From COMBO-56-21 sp038852315 (lineage in GTDB: Archaea; Thermoplasmatota; Thermoplasmata; UBA10834): a stretch of 37,338 nt of DNA. A program made the position numbers and the translations under genes. The notes beneath the pieces are model-generated. The model saw only the letters and a program-made list of their open reading frames with translations. It did not search any database and was not told the DNA's origin. This document shows positions 1 to 7,519 of this stretch, piece after piece. Every line of letters starts with the position of its first letter. The first letter of the stretch is position 1. The stretch spans positions 1 to 37,338 of the forward strand of contig JAWCKF010000017.1 in assembly GCA_038852315.1 (NCBI GenBank). The letters run 5' to 3'.

Positions 1-303
1 CTCTTTGAACCTCGCGAGCCGCCTCTCAAGCTCCATGTGGAGATCCATGTTGCCTGCTATCGGCCTGACTGAGCCCGAGCCAGCCCCGTGGCTCTCGATT
101 GCTGCGATGGCGGCCCTCTTCACCCTCGGGTGGTTGCTCATGTTGAGGTAGTTGTTCGAGCACAGCATGATGACCTTCCGGCCGTCAACGACACACCTGG
201 GCGTGCTCGGCCCCTGTAGCACCCTAAGTTTCCAGTCCAGTTCCTCTGCGACGAGTCGCTCGTACTCCGACCTTAGGAACCCGACCGGGTCTCGCGCCGT
301 CAA
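1..303 (-). CDS. kbl: 2-amino-3-ketobutyrate CoA ligase / glycine C-acetyltransferase family, N-terminal part
   Basis: PLP-dependent alpha-oxoamine synthase family. With Tdh it would cleave 2-amino-3-ketobutyrate with CoA to glycine and acetyl-CoA. Only about the first 101 residues are present; the gene runs off the left edge, so the catalytic lysine is not visible. The visible part carries the family pattern: an N-terminal helix, then VDGRKVIMLCSNNYL and the H-G-A-G-S-G-S-V-R segment. The only plausible start in this frame is a TTG at 301-303, because an in-frame stop lies just upstream; GGTGAG sits 3 bases before it. It starts 4 bases after the tdh stop, so the two are surely co-transcribed. 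The family also includes 8-amino-7-oxononanoate synthase; the Tdh neighbour argues for Kbl. Confidence 0.85.
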   Translation of the reverse strand, partial: MTARDPVGFLRSEYERLVAEELDWKLRVLQGPSTPRCVVDGRKVIMLCSNNYLNMSNHPRVKRAAIAAIESHGAGSGSVRPIAGNMDLHMELERRLARFKE

Positions 304-307
304 ACAC

Positions 308-1375
308 TCACCACTCCGCCGTCAGGGACACCTTGGCCGCCTGTTTCGTCCGTATCAGCTCGATGCCCTTCTCGATGTCACGTATCGGCAATGTGTGTGT
401 TATTATTGTCGACAGTTTCCTCCTGAACGCGCGCTTCTTCAGTATCTCGTACATGAGATCCCATGTCTGGAACATCTTCCTGCCAGTTATGCCGAAGACC
501 GTAGCCGATTTGAACGTGACGGCGTTGTTGACGTCCAGCGTGACAGGGTCGTTGTATAGACCCAGAATCGACACCCTGCCGCCCGGTGTCAGCATGTCAA
601 AGACGAGCTTGAGCGCAGGTGCGGCGCCCGACATCTCGAGACAGACATCCGCGCCATTGCCGCCTGTGGCCTCCCTGACGCGCTCGACGAGAGCGTCGTG
701 GCCCATCGACGCGTCGAGCACCATGTCAGCACCCATCTCCTTTGCGAGCGACGACCTGACCTTCTCGCTCCCCAGCTCGGTGGCTATGACCTGCTTTGCG
801 CCGACCACCTTCAGTATCGCTATGGCCATGAGCCCTATGGGCCCGCAGCCCGCGACGACGACGTTCTTTCCCCTGATGTCCTGGAAGCAGTCGTTTGGGA
901 AGACTGTGAAGGTCGCGTTCCCGAGCGGCTCGAGCAGTGACCCGAGTTCGATAGGCAGGCCCCTCGGGACCTTCCTTGCGTTCATCTCGGGAAGCTTGAC
1001 GTACTCGGCGAAGACGCCATCGGTGTCTACTCCCAGGATCTTCACGTTTCTGCATATGTGCATCCTGCCGGTCCTGCACTGGTAGCATGTGCCGTCAACG
1101 ATGTGCGTCTCAGCAGAGACCATGTCTCCGACCGCAACCGACCTGACGCCACTGCCCACCTCCACGACCTCTCCGCACATCTCGTGTCCGAAGATGATCG
1201 GGAGCGTCTTCACGCGCTTCTGGGCCCAGTGGTTCCAGTCCCAGATGTGAACATCGGTGCCGCATATCGAGGTCCTCTTCGTCTGCACGAGCACCTCGCC
1301 CTTGCCGACGGCCGGCCTCTCGACCTCCTCTATAACCGCGCCTGGCGACCTGCTCCTCTTCACGACGGCTCGCAT
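308..1375 (-). CDS. tdh: L-threonine 3-dehydrogenase (zinc, NAD-dependent)
   Basis: Oxidises L-threonine to 2-amino-3-ketobutyrate with NAD+; cytosolic, first step of threonine breakdown to glycine. 355 aa, the normal length. Medium-chain dehydrogenase fold: catalytic zinc ligands Cys38 and the GHE motif at 63-65; cofactor motif VAGCGPIGL; the family signature DTDGVFAEY and a C-terminal GITGRKMFQTW. The structural zinc loop reads D94-G-T-C97-Y-Q-C100 and C108, so the first of the usual four cysteines is Asp (GAC in the sequence). GGTGAT lies 4-5 bases before the ATG, and a TATA-like box lies about 55 bp upstream. kbl follows at once, giving a tdh-kbl operon. A related sorbitol or alcohol dehydrogenase is possible, but the kbl neighbour makes Tdh likely. 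Confidence 0.9.
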   Translation of the reverse strand: MRAVVKRSRSPGAVIEEVERPAVGKGEVLVQTKRTSICGTDVHIWDWNHWAQKRVKTLPIIFGHEMCGEVVEVGSGVRSVAVGDMVSAETHIVDGTCYQCRTGRMHICRNVKILGVDTDGVFAEYVKLPEMNARKVPRGLPIELGSLLEPLGNATFTVFPNDCFQDIRGKNVVVAGCGPIGLMAIAILKVVGAKQVIATELGSEKVRSSLAKEMGADMVLDASMGHDALVERVREATGGNGADVCLEMSGAAPALKLVFDMLTPGGRVSILGLYNDPVTLDVNNAVTFKSATVFGITGRKMFQTWDLMYEILKKRAFRRKLSTIITHTLPIRDIEKGIELIRTKQAAKVSLTAEW

Positions 1376-1426
1376 CGAGACATCACCGACCCTGCGGGTT
1401 GCTGGTGGGGTGGACGAGGATGGGGG

Positions 1427-1436
1427 TTCTTAAGAG
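1427..1436 (-). promoter_or_regulatory. putative TATA box of tdh-kbl
   Basis: On the minus strand CTCTTAAGAA stands in the 92-bp gap between the upstream hydrolase gene and tdh. It would place transcription start near 1406 and leave a leader of about 30 nt with GGTGAT before the tdh ATG. Position and composition only. Confidence 0.35.
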
Positions 1437-1467
1437 ATGGGGGCCTACTAAGAACGGGTACGCCCGA

Positions 1468-2847
1468 TCATCCCAGTTTGATTGCCTTCCGGGCAGACGG
1501 GAGAAGAACCGATTTCCAGCAGTTCTTGAACAGCTCAGGGTGCTCTGTGTGGACCGGCACGACGCACCTGGGCGCTATCTGCCTCACCATCTGGAATATC
1601 TCGGACATGCTGGCGTGGCCCGATGCGTGTGCCTGGTGGTAGTCAAGCCCGAACCACGATATCCAGTTCCTCAACACCGGCTCCTGGATGTCGTCCTCCT
1701 CGAAGGGCTCGCTCATCGACCTTATGAAAAGGCTGCCGCGTCTCGGCGATATGTCTATCAGCTCTGCCAGCTGGGTGAAATCCGTGTGGAATATGATCCT
1801 GTCCTGGTGCTTTGCCACGTACGACGCGTCCACGACGTGGTCGTCATCGCCCAGCATGTCCATGTAATGCTTCTCGAAAGCGTACGGCCTTGTCATCCCC
1901 GAGCGGACATAGACTAGCATGTTGGGGTCCCCCACGGGGTCGGGCACGCGGATGTTCTCATCGGCCTTCAGCGCCTCGAGCAGATGGGCGACCTTGGCCG
2001 AGACCACGAACTTCCGCTTTGTTCGGCGAGCCACCTCCGCGAACGTCCGCATCCTGTCGACATCCTTGGGATAGAAGGACACTATCGCGAGCTTCTCATG
2101 GCTCTCGACGAGCTTCAGAGCCTTTTGCTCGACGCCCTTCTCGGACAGCTCCACCCTGGGGTCGTGATCCATCACCCTTGTTCCCTCGCATATCAGCGCG
2201 ACGGGCCGTTCCGCCGCCGCCCTCGCCACGAACTCCCTCGTCATGTCGGCTCGCGGGCCGTGCAGCCTCAGGTCACCTGTGTAAGCGACACACCCCTCGG
2301 GGGTGTGAACCAGGAATCCATAAGCGCCAGGGACAGAGTGGTCCACATGTATCGGTTCGACCTCGAAACATCCGATCCTGAACTTCGACCCGGTCCTGAA
2401 AGTCCTGTACTCGTGCTCTCCGAAATCGACGGTTGCGCCAGTATCCTCCCATGCCTGCCTGATGAGGGCCGCCGTCGACCCCAGGTAGACCGGTATCTCC
2501 GGGTCGACGTACTTGACGTGCCACGCATGATCGAAGTGCATGTGCGAGAGCAGTATTCCATCGAACTGAGGGGGCGTGTATCTCAGATCGGTGTCGGCAA
2601 GCCATTCCTCGGAGTAAAGGCCCTTTATCCTCGGGATGAGGCCGAAATGGAAGTAATCCCTTAGCCCGAACCGTTCCCTGGGCTGAAGGAACTCGACGAA
2701 GTAGTCATCGAGAAGATTGAACTGCTGGCCGAAGTCGAGAAAGATGCGGTGACCACCGTGCTCCAGGAGTATCTTGTTCCCGCCTATCTCCCCCGCACCG
2801 CCATACACCGTGAGTCGGACCATCTGTACCACGGCCTTGCCCCTCAT
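1468..2847 (-). CDS. metallo-beta-lactamase fold hydrolase, RNase J/beta-CASP-like
   Basis: 459 aa. Metal-binding motif SHMHFDHAWH with His102, His104, Asp106 and His107, followed by HVDHS, the YTGDLRLHG segment and a late PVHTEHPELF motif. This series resembles RNase J-type and other beta-CASP nucleases, which cut or trim RNA with two zinc ions. Length is close to that of archaeal RNase J-like proteins. RNA as substrate is family-based inference; a non-nuclease MBL hydrolase is possible. The chosen ATG (2845-2847) overlaps the stop of the upstream HAD gene in an ATGA, implying translational coupling. An internal ATG at 2821-2823 (residue 9, giving MVRLTVYGGAGEIGG) is an alternative, since homologues commonly begin close to this motif. 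Confidence 0.75.
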   Translation of the reverse strand: MRGKAVVQMVRLTVYGGAGEIGGNKILLEHGGHRIFLDFGQQFNLLDDYFVEFLQPRERFGLRDYFHFGLIPRIKGLYSEEWLADTDLRYTPPQFDGILLSHMHFDHAWHVKYVDPEIPVYLGSTAALIRQAWEDTGATVDFGEHEYRTFRTGSKFRIGCFEVEPIHVDHSVPGAYGFLVHTPEGCVAYTGDLRLHGPRADMTREFVARAAAERPVALICEGTRVMDHDPRVELSEKGVEQKALKLVESHEKLAIVSFYPKDVDRMRTFAEVARRTKRKFVVSAKVAHLLEALKADENIRVPDPVGDPNMLVYVRSGMTRPYAFEKHYMDMLGDDDHVVDASYVAKHQDRIIFHTDFTQLAELIDISPRRGSLFIRSMSEPFEEDDIQEPVLRNWISWFGLDYHQAHASGHASMSEIFQMVRQIAPRCVVPVHTEHPELFKNCWKSVLLPSARKAIKLG

Positions 2848-3461
2848 ACGCTCGGTGCTGCCATCAGCCTTTTGGTCGGCCTTTCGTCCGATGGGAGGAA
2901 CTCATCGAGCGTTGCCGTCCGAGCCCTGCTTCGCACCATCTCGTCCGCGATCTCAGCCAGCCTGAGCCAGGTGGGCAGCTCCCTGATGCCTTTTATCCGC
3001 TCCGCCCTCACCGTTCTGTTGTAGTCCCTGTCGACGAGGATGGCGCAGATCCCGGCTCGGAGCACGGGGTGGAGGTCGAGCGAAGGCGTGTCGCCGACCA
3101 TGACGGCGTCTTGTTTGTCCAGTCCGCGCTCCTCTAGATAGCGGGATATCTTCTCTCCCTTGTCCCCGTTCAACAGGATCGCGTCGAAGTAGTGCCTTAT
3201 TCCGAAACGGGTCAAAATGGCCTCGAGTATCTGGGCCGTGTTCCTCGATACGACGCACAGCGTGTCGACCTCGCGCCTGAGCTTCTCGAGCGCCTCGGGC
3301 ACGCCCTCGTCGAGCTCGAAGAAGTCCAAGGCGTGCTCAGGAGACGGGGCCACCCAGAATTCCCAGCGGGACCTCCCGTCCTTGGGGACGTAGAGAGTGC
3401 CTTCGGCGTCGAGGAATATGTGCCTGAACCTCCGAGGCTCAGACTGGTTGTCGTTGCACAC
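2844..3461 (-). CDS. HAD-superfamily hydrolase
   Basis: About 205 aa from a GTG at 3459-3461. HAD motifs are visible in order: motif I FLDAEGTLY with nucleophile Asp about 18 residues from this start; motif II VVSRN with its Ser; a motif III Lys in NGDKGEK; motif IV VMVGDTPSLDL. Members are mostly Mg-dependent phosphatases; the substrate here cannot be told. In motif I the usual second Asp (DxD) is Glu (D-A-E). The frame stays open to 3614, but that would cover the divergent AT-rich promoter region and the neighbouring regulator start, so the longer form is unlikely; a TTG at 3510-3512 is another possible start. No clear Shine-Dalgarno precedes the GTG, so the start is uncertain. It is coupled by ATGA overlap to the downstream hydrolase. 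Confidence 0.72.
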   Translation of the reverse strand: MCNDNQSEPRRFRHIFLDAEGTLYVPKDGRSRWEFWVAPSPEHALDFFELDEGVPEALEKLRREVDTLCVVSRNTAQILEAILTRFGIRHYFDAILLNGDKGEKISRYLEERGLDKQDAVMVGDTPSLDLHPVLRAGICAILVDRDYNRTVRAERIKGIRELPTWLRLAEIADEMVRSRARTATLDEFLPSDERPTKRLMAAPSV

Positions 3462-3551
3462 GACACTCTGACTGAAGGTCTTCTGGGATAATGCGTTCCC
3501 GAGATGGTCCAAACACTGATGATACGGCCGAGCGCCGGAGGAACAATAATC

Positions 3552-3570
3552 GTATGACAATGAATCATAC
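3552..3570. promoter_or_regulatory. inverted repeat between HAD gene and CARF regulators (possible operator)
   Basis: GTATGA, a 7-base spacer, then TCATAC: a perfect 6-bp inverted repeat in the AT-rich region between two divergent transcription units. It ends about 43 bp before the first CARF-wHTH start. Size and position fit a dimeric winged-helix operator, so autoregulation by the adjacent regulators is a fair guess. No sequence shows binding directly. Confidence 0.35.
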
Positions 3571-3612
3571 CGTATCAAAAAAACTAAAGAGCCCGCAGGC
3601 GAGTACGGTCTC

Positions 3613-4293
3613 ATGGTCGAGGATATGGTCGCAATCTTCGGTACTCTAGGCTACAGGCCCAGGTCCCTCATACCTACGATAAAGTCCACGCCCGGTGTAG
3701 ACAAGGTCGTCTTCTACTACGGGGCCGATAAGAACGACCCTGAGGCACCGAAGAAGGTCCTTGAGGCGAGGAACGCGGTCGTGGACTATTGCAGGGCGAT
3801 GGACATCGCCGTGGATGCGGTTGAGCTGGAGGATCCGTTCGATTTCATGAGCATCGCCATGAAGATGAGGAAGGACATAAGGCGGCACAAGAAGGAGAAC
3901 AAGGAGATCGCCGTGTTCAACATAGCCGGCGGAACTCGCCCAGCCTCGTCGGCTGCACTGCTGACTTGCATCCTCGAGGGCATACCGACCGTGTACGTGC
4001 ACGACGTTTCGAACGAGGAGATAAGGCTCCCGATGCTCAGGATCGAGTACAGCGAGATTCTATCGAGGGAGGAGAGGGAGATACTCAGGGCAATAATGGC
4101 TAACAAGTCGAAGGATCTCACAGAGGTTGAGCTCGCGAAGCTCGTCGGAAAGCACAAGGCTACGCTGAACCACCACCTGAGGAACCTGATATCAAAGGGC
4201 GCTGTCAGGCTGGAGCCTCATCCGAAGGACTCGAGGAAGAAGATCGTCAGGGTCGAGGAGTCGACCGAGCTCCTACTCGGTGATGTGGATTGA
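3613..4293 (+). CDS. CARF-domain winged-helix regulator (Csa3-like), first of two
   Basis: 226 aa. Residues about 5-150 look like a CARF (CRISPR-associated Rossmann fold) domain: first strand VAIFGTLGY, then a strand VFNIAGGTR (103-109 NIAGGTR) matching the conserved ligand-site loop of Csa3/Csx1-like proteins. Residues about 155-215 form a winged helix with a recognition helix around HKATLNHHLRNL. CARF domains in studied members bind cyclic oligoadenylate or related second messengers, so this is probably a ligand-responsive transcription regulator. It overlaps the next CARF-wHTH gene by TTGA, so both are made together. No CRISPR array or cas gene occurs in the window. The start is the ATG at 3613; an internal ATG at residue 5 is an alternative. 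Confidence 0.75.
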   Translation: MVEDMVAIFGTLGYRPRSLIPTIKSTPGVDKVVFYYGADKNDPEAPKKVLEARNAVVDYCRAMDIAVDAVELEDPFDFMSIAMKMRKDIRRHKKENKEIAVFNIAGGTRPASSAALLTCILEGIPTVYVHDVSNEEIRLPMLRIEYSEILSREEREILRAIMANKSKDLTEVELAKLVGKHKATLNHHLRNLISKGAVRLEPHPKDSRKKIVRVEESTELLLGDVD

Positions 4294-4925
4294 GGATACT
4301 TGCATCCACCTTCGCAGATGGCGATGACCACAAGGTCCTACCCGCCATGCGCATGCTGCCGTACGACAGGCTCATGCTCATTGGGCACGAGGGGTTCGAG
4401 CGGGGCAGGTCGTTCGCCAGGCTAAGCGAGATCGAGGAGGCCTCAGGACACACCATAGACACGGTGGTGGTCCCCGACGGCGGATTCATGGAGCTCGTGG
4501 ATGAGATATCCGACGCGCTGGCCCGCCGGTCGAAGGGCAACAGCATCGTGCTGAACATCAGCGGCGGACCCAAGATGCTGGGGGATGCGGCGCTCTTTGC
4601 AGCGTTCCGACACGGCATAGAGGCCTACCACTGCGAAGACAGACTCGTCAAGCTCCCTGTGTTGAGGGGCGTCACCGCCAAGGACATGTTCACGCGGACC
4701 CAGAAGGCGTTCATGCTGAAGCTTGACGGTGGCCTGGACACACTGGATGATATCGCGAAGGCGCTGGGCATGGATACAAGGCAGCCCGCGGAGAGGGTGC
4801 TCAGGGATCTCAGGCGTGCGGGCATCGTCACAGCCAAGGTCGCGGGCGGCAGGATAAAGATCTCGCTTACCGACAGGGGAGCGGAGATTGTCAAGGTGCT
4901 CCGGTTCACCGAAGAATCAGAGTGA
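4290..4925 (+). CDS. CARF-domain winged-helix regulator, second of two
   Basis: 211 aa, starting at a TTG that overlaps the stop of the preceding gene (TTGA), with GGTGATG a few bases upstream. N-terminal Rossmann-like region with a strand and loop IVLNISGGPKMLGD (NISGGPK at 89-95), the same CARF signature as the neighbour although the two sequences otherwise differ a lot. Residues about 140-205 make a winged helix (DIAKALG, then RVLRDLRRAGIV, and a wing ending KISLTDRGAEI). Likely a DNA-binding sensor that may form a heterodimer or a two-regulator circuit with its neighbour; that is inference. It ends 4 bases before the convergent GPN-loop gene stop. Confidence 0.7.
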   Translation: MRILASTFADGDDHKVLPAMRMLPYDRLMLIGHEGFERGRSFARLSEIEEASGHTIDTVVVPDGGFMELVDEISDALARRSKGNSIVLNISGGPKMLGDAALFAAFRHGIEAYHCEDRLVKLPVLRGVTAKDMFTRTQKAFMLKLDGGLDTLDDIAKALGMDTRQPAERVLRDLRRAGIVTAKVAGGRIKISLTDRGAEIVKVLRFTEESE

Positions 4926-4929
4926 ACGT

Positions 4930-5697
4930 CTATCTCTCGATGTCCTCGCCGCCCTCGAAGAGGAGCTGAGCGGTGCTGTATATGTCCTCCATCCCCTCTC
5001 CCGTCTCCGAGCTGACAGGTACGACGGGCCGGCCGGCACCAACTCCCTCGAGAGCCTGAAGGAATTCGACACTCACCTGCGTCTGCGCGTCGATTGACTC
5101 GTCCAACAACGCGCTGAAGAGGGCGTAGTAGTCCTTGCTCCAGAGGGCTATCCTCTCCTTGTCTGCATCAGAGAGCGTATCCGACTTGGCCAGAACGGAG
5201 AGCATCGGCACGGGGAGCCTGAAGTGGACCGTCGCTGCGAGCATCAGCGACGATACATAGCCATTGGGGTTCCTTGCGAGCGCAGGATCGAACAGATAGA
5301 CCATCATCGCCCTGTCGCCGCTCAGCTCACTCACAACTACCCTGCTGCTCTGCCTGAACGTGAATAGTTCGAGCTGTCCGGGCGTATCTATGAGCACATA
5401 GTCCGGATCGAAGCCCGCAACGACGTCTGCAATCTCCTTGATGTTCAGGGCTAGCATGTCCGCGGCTGCTACCTGGGCCCCGTTGGGGCCGAGACCGTAC
5501 TCGGCCATCACCTCATTCAGCTTGACCCAGTCACGGACATCGACTTCTGGGGAGTATTCGAGCGACTCGGCGCCGGGATCGAGGTTCACGGTAATGCTGT
5601 CGTACCCCTGGTTGGAGAGCCACAGCTGGAAGGCATTGGTAAGGGTGCTTTTCCCGCATCCAGCGGTGCCAACAAAATAGACGTGCTTCGCAGGCAT
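4930..5697 (-). CDS. GPN-loop NTPase (PAB0955/Gpn1-like)
   Basis: 255 aa. SIMIBI-class P-loop NTPase: Walker A VGTAGCGKST (residues 9-18), the diagnostic Gly-Pro-Asn at 70-72 (GLGPNGAQ), Walker B-like switch LIDTPGQLELF, and a base-recognition motif AKSD in place of NKxD. Eukaryotic GPN proteins help assemble and import RNA polymerase II; archaeal members are homodimeric GTPases of less clear role. The frame is open further upstream, but that would run into the tRNA; ATG 5695-5697 has GGGAG 6 bases before it and gives the normal family start. It begins only 26 bases after the tRNA-Lys gene, with no visible promoter between. Confidence 0.9.
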   Translation of the reverse strand: MPAKHVYFVGTAGCGKSTLTNAFQLWLSNQGYDSITVNLDPGAESLEYSPEVDVRDWVKLNEVMAEYGLGPNGAQVAAADMLALNIKEIADVVAGFDPDYVLIDTPGQLELFTFRQSSRVVVSELSGDRAMMVYLFDPALARNPNGYVSSLMLAATVHFRLPVPMLSVLAKSDTLSDADKERIALWSKDYYALFSALLDESIDAQTQVSVEFLQALEGVGAGRPVVPVSSETGEGMEDIYSTAQLLFEGGEDIER

Positions 5698-5722
5698 CTG
5701 CCACTCCCGCGCGGACATCGCG

Positions 5723-5826
5723 TGGCGGGCGTGAAGGGATTCGAACCCTTGACCTTTCGGTTTCTCCACCGGAACGCTGGGTCCGGGCTAAGAGCCGATT
5801 GCTCTACCTAGCTGAGCTACACGCCC
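5723..5826 (-). tRNA. tRNA-Lys(CTT), intron-containing, CCA encoded
   Basis: Read on the minus strand: acceptor GGGCGTG (5826-5820) pairs with CACGCCC (5733-5727); D arm GCTC/GAGC; anticodon loop CTCTTA with anticodon CTT at 5792-5790; T arm AAGGG-TTCGAAT-CCCTT (5750-5734); discriminator G at 5726 and encoded CCA at 5725-5723. After A37 there are 27 extra bases before A38, removed as an intron. The anticodon stem is 4 bp (TCGG/CCGA) with an A27-A43 mismatch at its top. All other arms pair perfectly, so the identification is firm. A TATA box lies about 30 bp upstream. Confidence 0.93.
5762..5788 (-). other. tRNA-Lys intron (27 nt) at canonical position 37/38
   Basis: The insertion folds on itself: CCGGA pairs with TCCGG over a short loop, and the anticodon-side TCTT can pair with GAGA near the 3' end, giving the bulge-helix-bulge layout recognised by archaeal tRNA splicing endonuclease. 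The position between bases 37 and 38 is the commonest for archaeal introns. The exact ends were set by completing a 7-base anticodon loop. Confidence 0.8.
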
Positions 5827-5852
5827 TCGGATTGCGCAGTATATGGTCGCCC

Positions 5853-5860
5853 GTTATAAA
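5853..5860 (-). promoter_or_regulatory. TATA box of tRNA-Lys
   Basis: TTTATAAC on the minus strand, centred about 30 bp before the tRNA 5' end, the standard archaeal box A spacing. The GPN-loop gene downstream of the tRNA may also depend on it. Confidence 0.6.
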
Positions 5861-5921
5861 GCTATCGCACGGCGGCTTCGGCCATCACACTGCTGGCTAC
5901 ACAGGAACATGGAATATTCCG

Positions 5922-5934
5922 AATTTTATAAAAA
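5922..5934 (-). terminator. possible oligo-T terminator after the MttB-family pair
   Basis: On the minus strand a TTTTT run followed by ATAAAATT lies 15 bases past the methyltransferase stop. A short palindrome, GGAATATTCC (5911-5920), follows. Archaeal termination often needs only a T-rich run on the non-template strand; this is a positional guess. Confidence 0.35.
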
Positions 5935-5948
5935 CATGTAAAGGATTT

Positions 5949-7415
5949 TCATGCGTTTCCGGGTCTGCCTCCGCCGAACTCCTTGACGATCGAGTCAATC
6001 CGGGACGCGACGTCCCTGTCGAGCGGCTCCGGCCTGTGCTCCCTCAGTATGCTCTCTATCCTCTCGTTCGCGGCCATGAGCGAATCCATGCCGCCCTTCC
6101 TCACGAGCTGGTCGAAGGACTCGTTCTGCCAGAGCAGCTGCACGTGGTACTCACGTATGTGAGCGAGCGTATGCTTCAGCCCGAGATAAGTGCCGCCGAT
6201 CCCCACCTTCTTTATGAGGTCGACTGCTAGCGTGTCCTCGTTCACCTCGACCCCCTTGAAGGTCTTGACGGTCATGCCTGCGATCTCGTGGTCGAACAGC
6301 AGCTGCTCGTAAGATAGCAGCGTCGAGCCGTCCGGGACGCCGAGGCCGTTGACGACCTCGCCGCCTACGATGGCGCACATCATCGCGGAGACAGTGTTCT
6401 CTATGCACGCTTGTACGCCAGGGACTTTCGCGCTCGAACCCAGTCCACCTGTCGAGTTCGGTATCTCGCAGAACTTGGCCATCTCCACGGCCAAGGCGCA
6501 AAGCACTGTTGCCTCGGGTGACCCTCCCACGTATGCACCAGTGCGCGGGTCCATGACAGACAGCACCGACCCGTACATGAGCGGGCAGCCAGGCGAGTGG
6601 GCCTGCATCGCGCACGCGAGCGCGAGTGTCTCGGCATGGTTCACCACAAGGTCTCCAGGAATCGTCGCAGGGGCGTTCATGCCTGCCTGTGCCATGCCCG
6701 TTATGTGCACGGGCACATGGTGCTCGGCCCACACCATGGCGGCCTCCGTTGTGGGGCCCTCGAGCACGAGGGGCGAGACTGTGCACACCATGGCTGATAT
6801 GTAGTGCCTCTTCCGCAGCTCCTCGATGGACCCGACGACCTCCGCAGCCATTCTGACCTGCGCCTTTGCCTCCTCTGGGTTGGAGGTCGATTCCGTCAGT
6901 ATGTGCTTGGACGTGTTCTCCATCGCCACCTGCACCCCCCTTACCACATGGATCCTCTGCGGGACGTCGTGCGCGACCACCATCGGCTCGTATACGCTCA
7001 CATACGGCAGGTAGTCGGAGATGATGGCTGTCCTGCGGATGTCCTCGAGTACCGAAGGACGCCTCGTGCGCGTCTTGGGCTCCCATACGTGGACCCCGCA
7101 CCCGTCGGTTGTGAAGTAGCAGTGCGTCCCATCCAGCGGCAGGTCGTACTCCTTAGTCCTCCCCGCGAGAGTGATCTCCTTCGGTATCTTCCGGGTAAGG
7201 GAGTTCACCACGCTCACTGGGAACTTGACGACTTCGGTCCTGTCGTCGACGATCGCTCCAGCGCGCTTGAGCGCCTCTCTCGCCGTCGGGCTGTGTATCC
7301 TCACACCCACGTCCTCCATGACTTCCAGGGCCGCCTCGTGTATCTTCTTCTTGTCCGCTTGGCTCATCAGCTCTGCCCGCGTCTTCACCTTGAATCTCTT
7401 TGCGAATTCTGACAT
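5949..7415 (-). CDS. MttB-family methyltransferase (non-pyrrolysine), first paralogue
   Basis: 488 aa. Belongs to the trimethylamine methyltransferase (MttB) family, TIM-barrel enzymes that move a methyl group from a quaternary or tertiary amine to a corrinoid protein. Length matches the family. Visible signatures are GGSPEATVLCALAVEMAKF and the C-terminal HYVQLLWQ-like region ending in ERIESILREHRPEPL. True MttB has pyrrolysine as an in-frame TAG; here the frame is uninterrupted, so it belongs with the MtgB-like group, whose known members act on glycine betaine or similar substrates. The real substrate is unknown. ATG 7413-7415 is preferred over one 72 bases upstream because GAGGAAGTGA precedes it. 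It lies downstream of a second member in one operon, with no corrinoid protein or reactivase nearby. Confidence 0.85.
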   Translation of the reverse strand: MSEFAKRFKVKTRAELMSQADKKKIHEAALEVMEDVGVRIHSPTAREALKRAGAIVDDRTEVVKFPVSVVNSLTRKIPKEITLAGRTKEYDLPLDGTHCYFTTDGCGVHVWEPKTRTRRPSVLEDIRRTAIISDYLPYVSVYEPMVVAHDVPQRIHVVRGVQVAMENTSKHILTESTSNPEEAKAQVRMAAEVVGSIEELRKRHYISAMVCTVSPLVLEGPTTEAAMVWAEHHVPVHITGMAQAGMNAPATIPGDLVVNHAETLALACAMQAHSPGCPLMYGSVLSVMDPRTGAYVGGSPEATVLCALAVEMAKFCEIPNSTGGLGSSAKVPGVQACIENTVSAMMCAIVGGEVVNGLGVPDGSTLLSYEQLLFDHEIAGMTVKTFKGVEVNEDTLAVDLIKKVGIGGTYLGLKHTLAHIREYHVQLLWQNESFDQLVRKGGMDSLMAANERIESILREHRPEPLDRDVASRIDSIVKEFGGGRPGNA

Positions 7416-7519
7416 GGCCGTCACTTCCTCAGTCCACTGGCTCGAGCGCAATCCTGCGCCAAAAATGAGGTCGGGTTTCTCTGGCATCGTGTTGAAGACG
7501 CCCTGCTCGAGATGCTGCG

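Noticed and set aside
3613..4925. CRISPR array or cas operon beside the CARF regulators
   Set aside because: No direct repeats with spacers and no cas gene found between the left edge and the MttB genes.
6151..7101. Open frame on the same strand inside the first MttB-family gene, other phase
   Set aside because: Arg/Gly/His-rich out-of-frame reading caused by high GC; the MttB frame explains the region.
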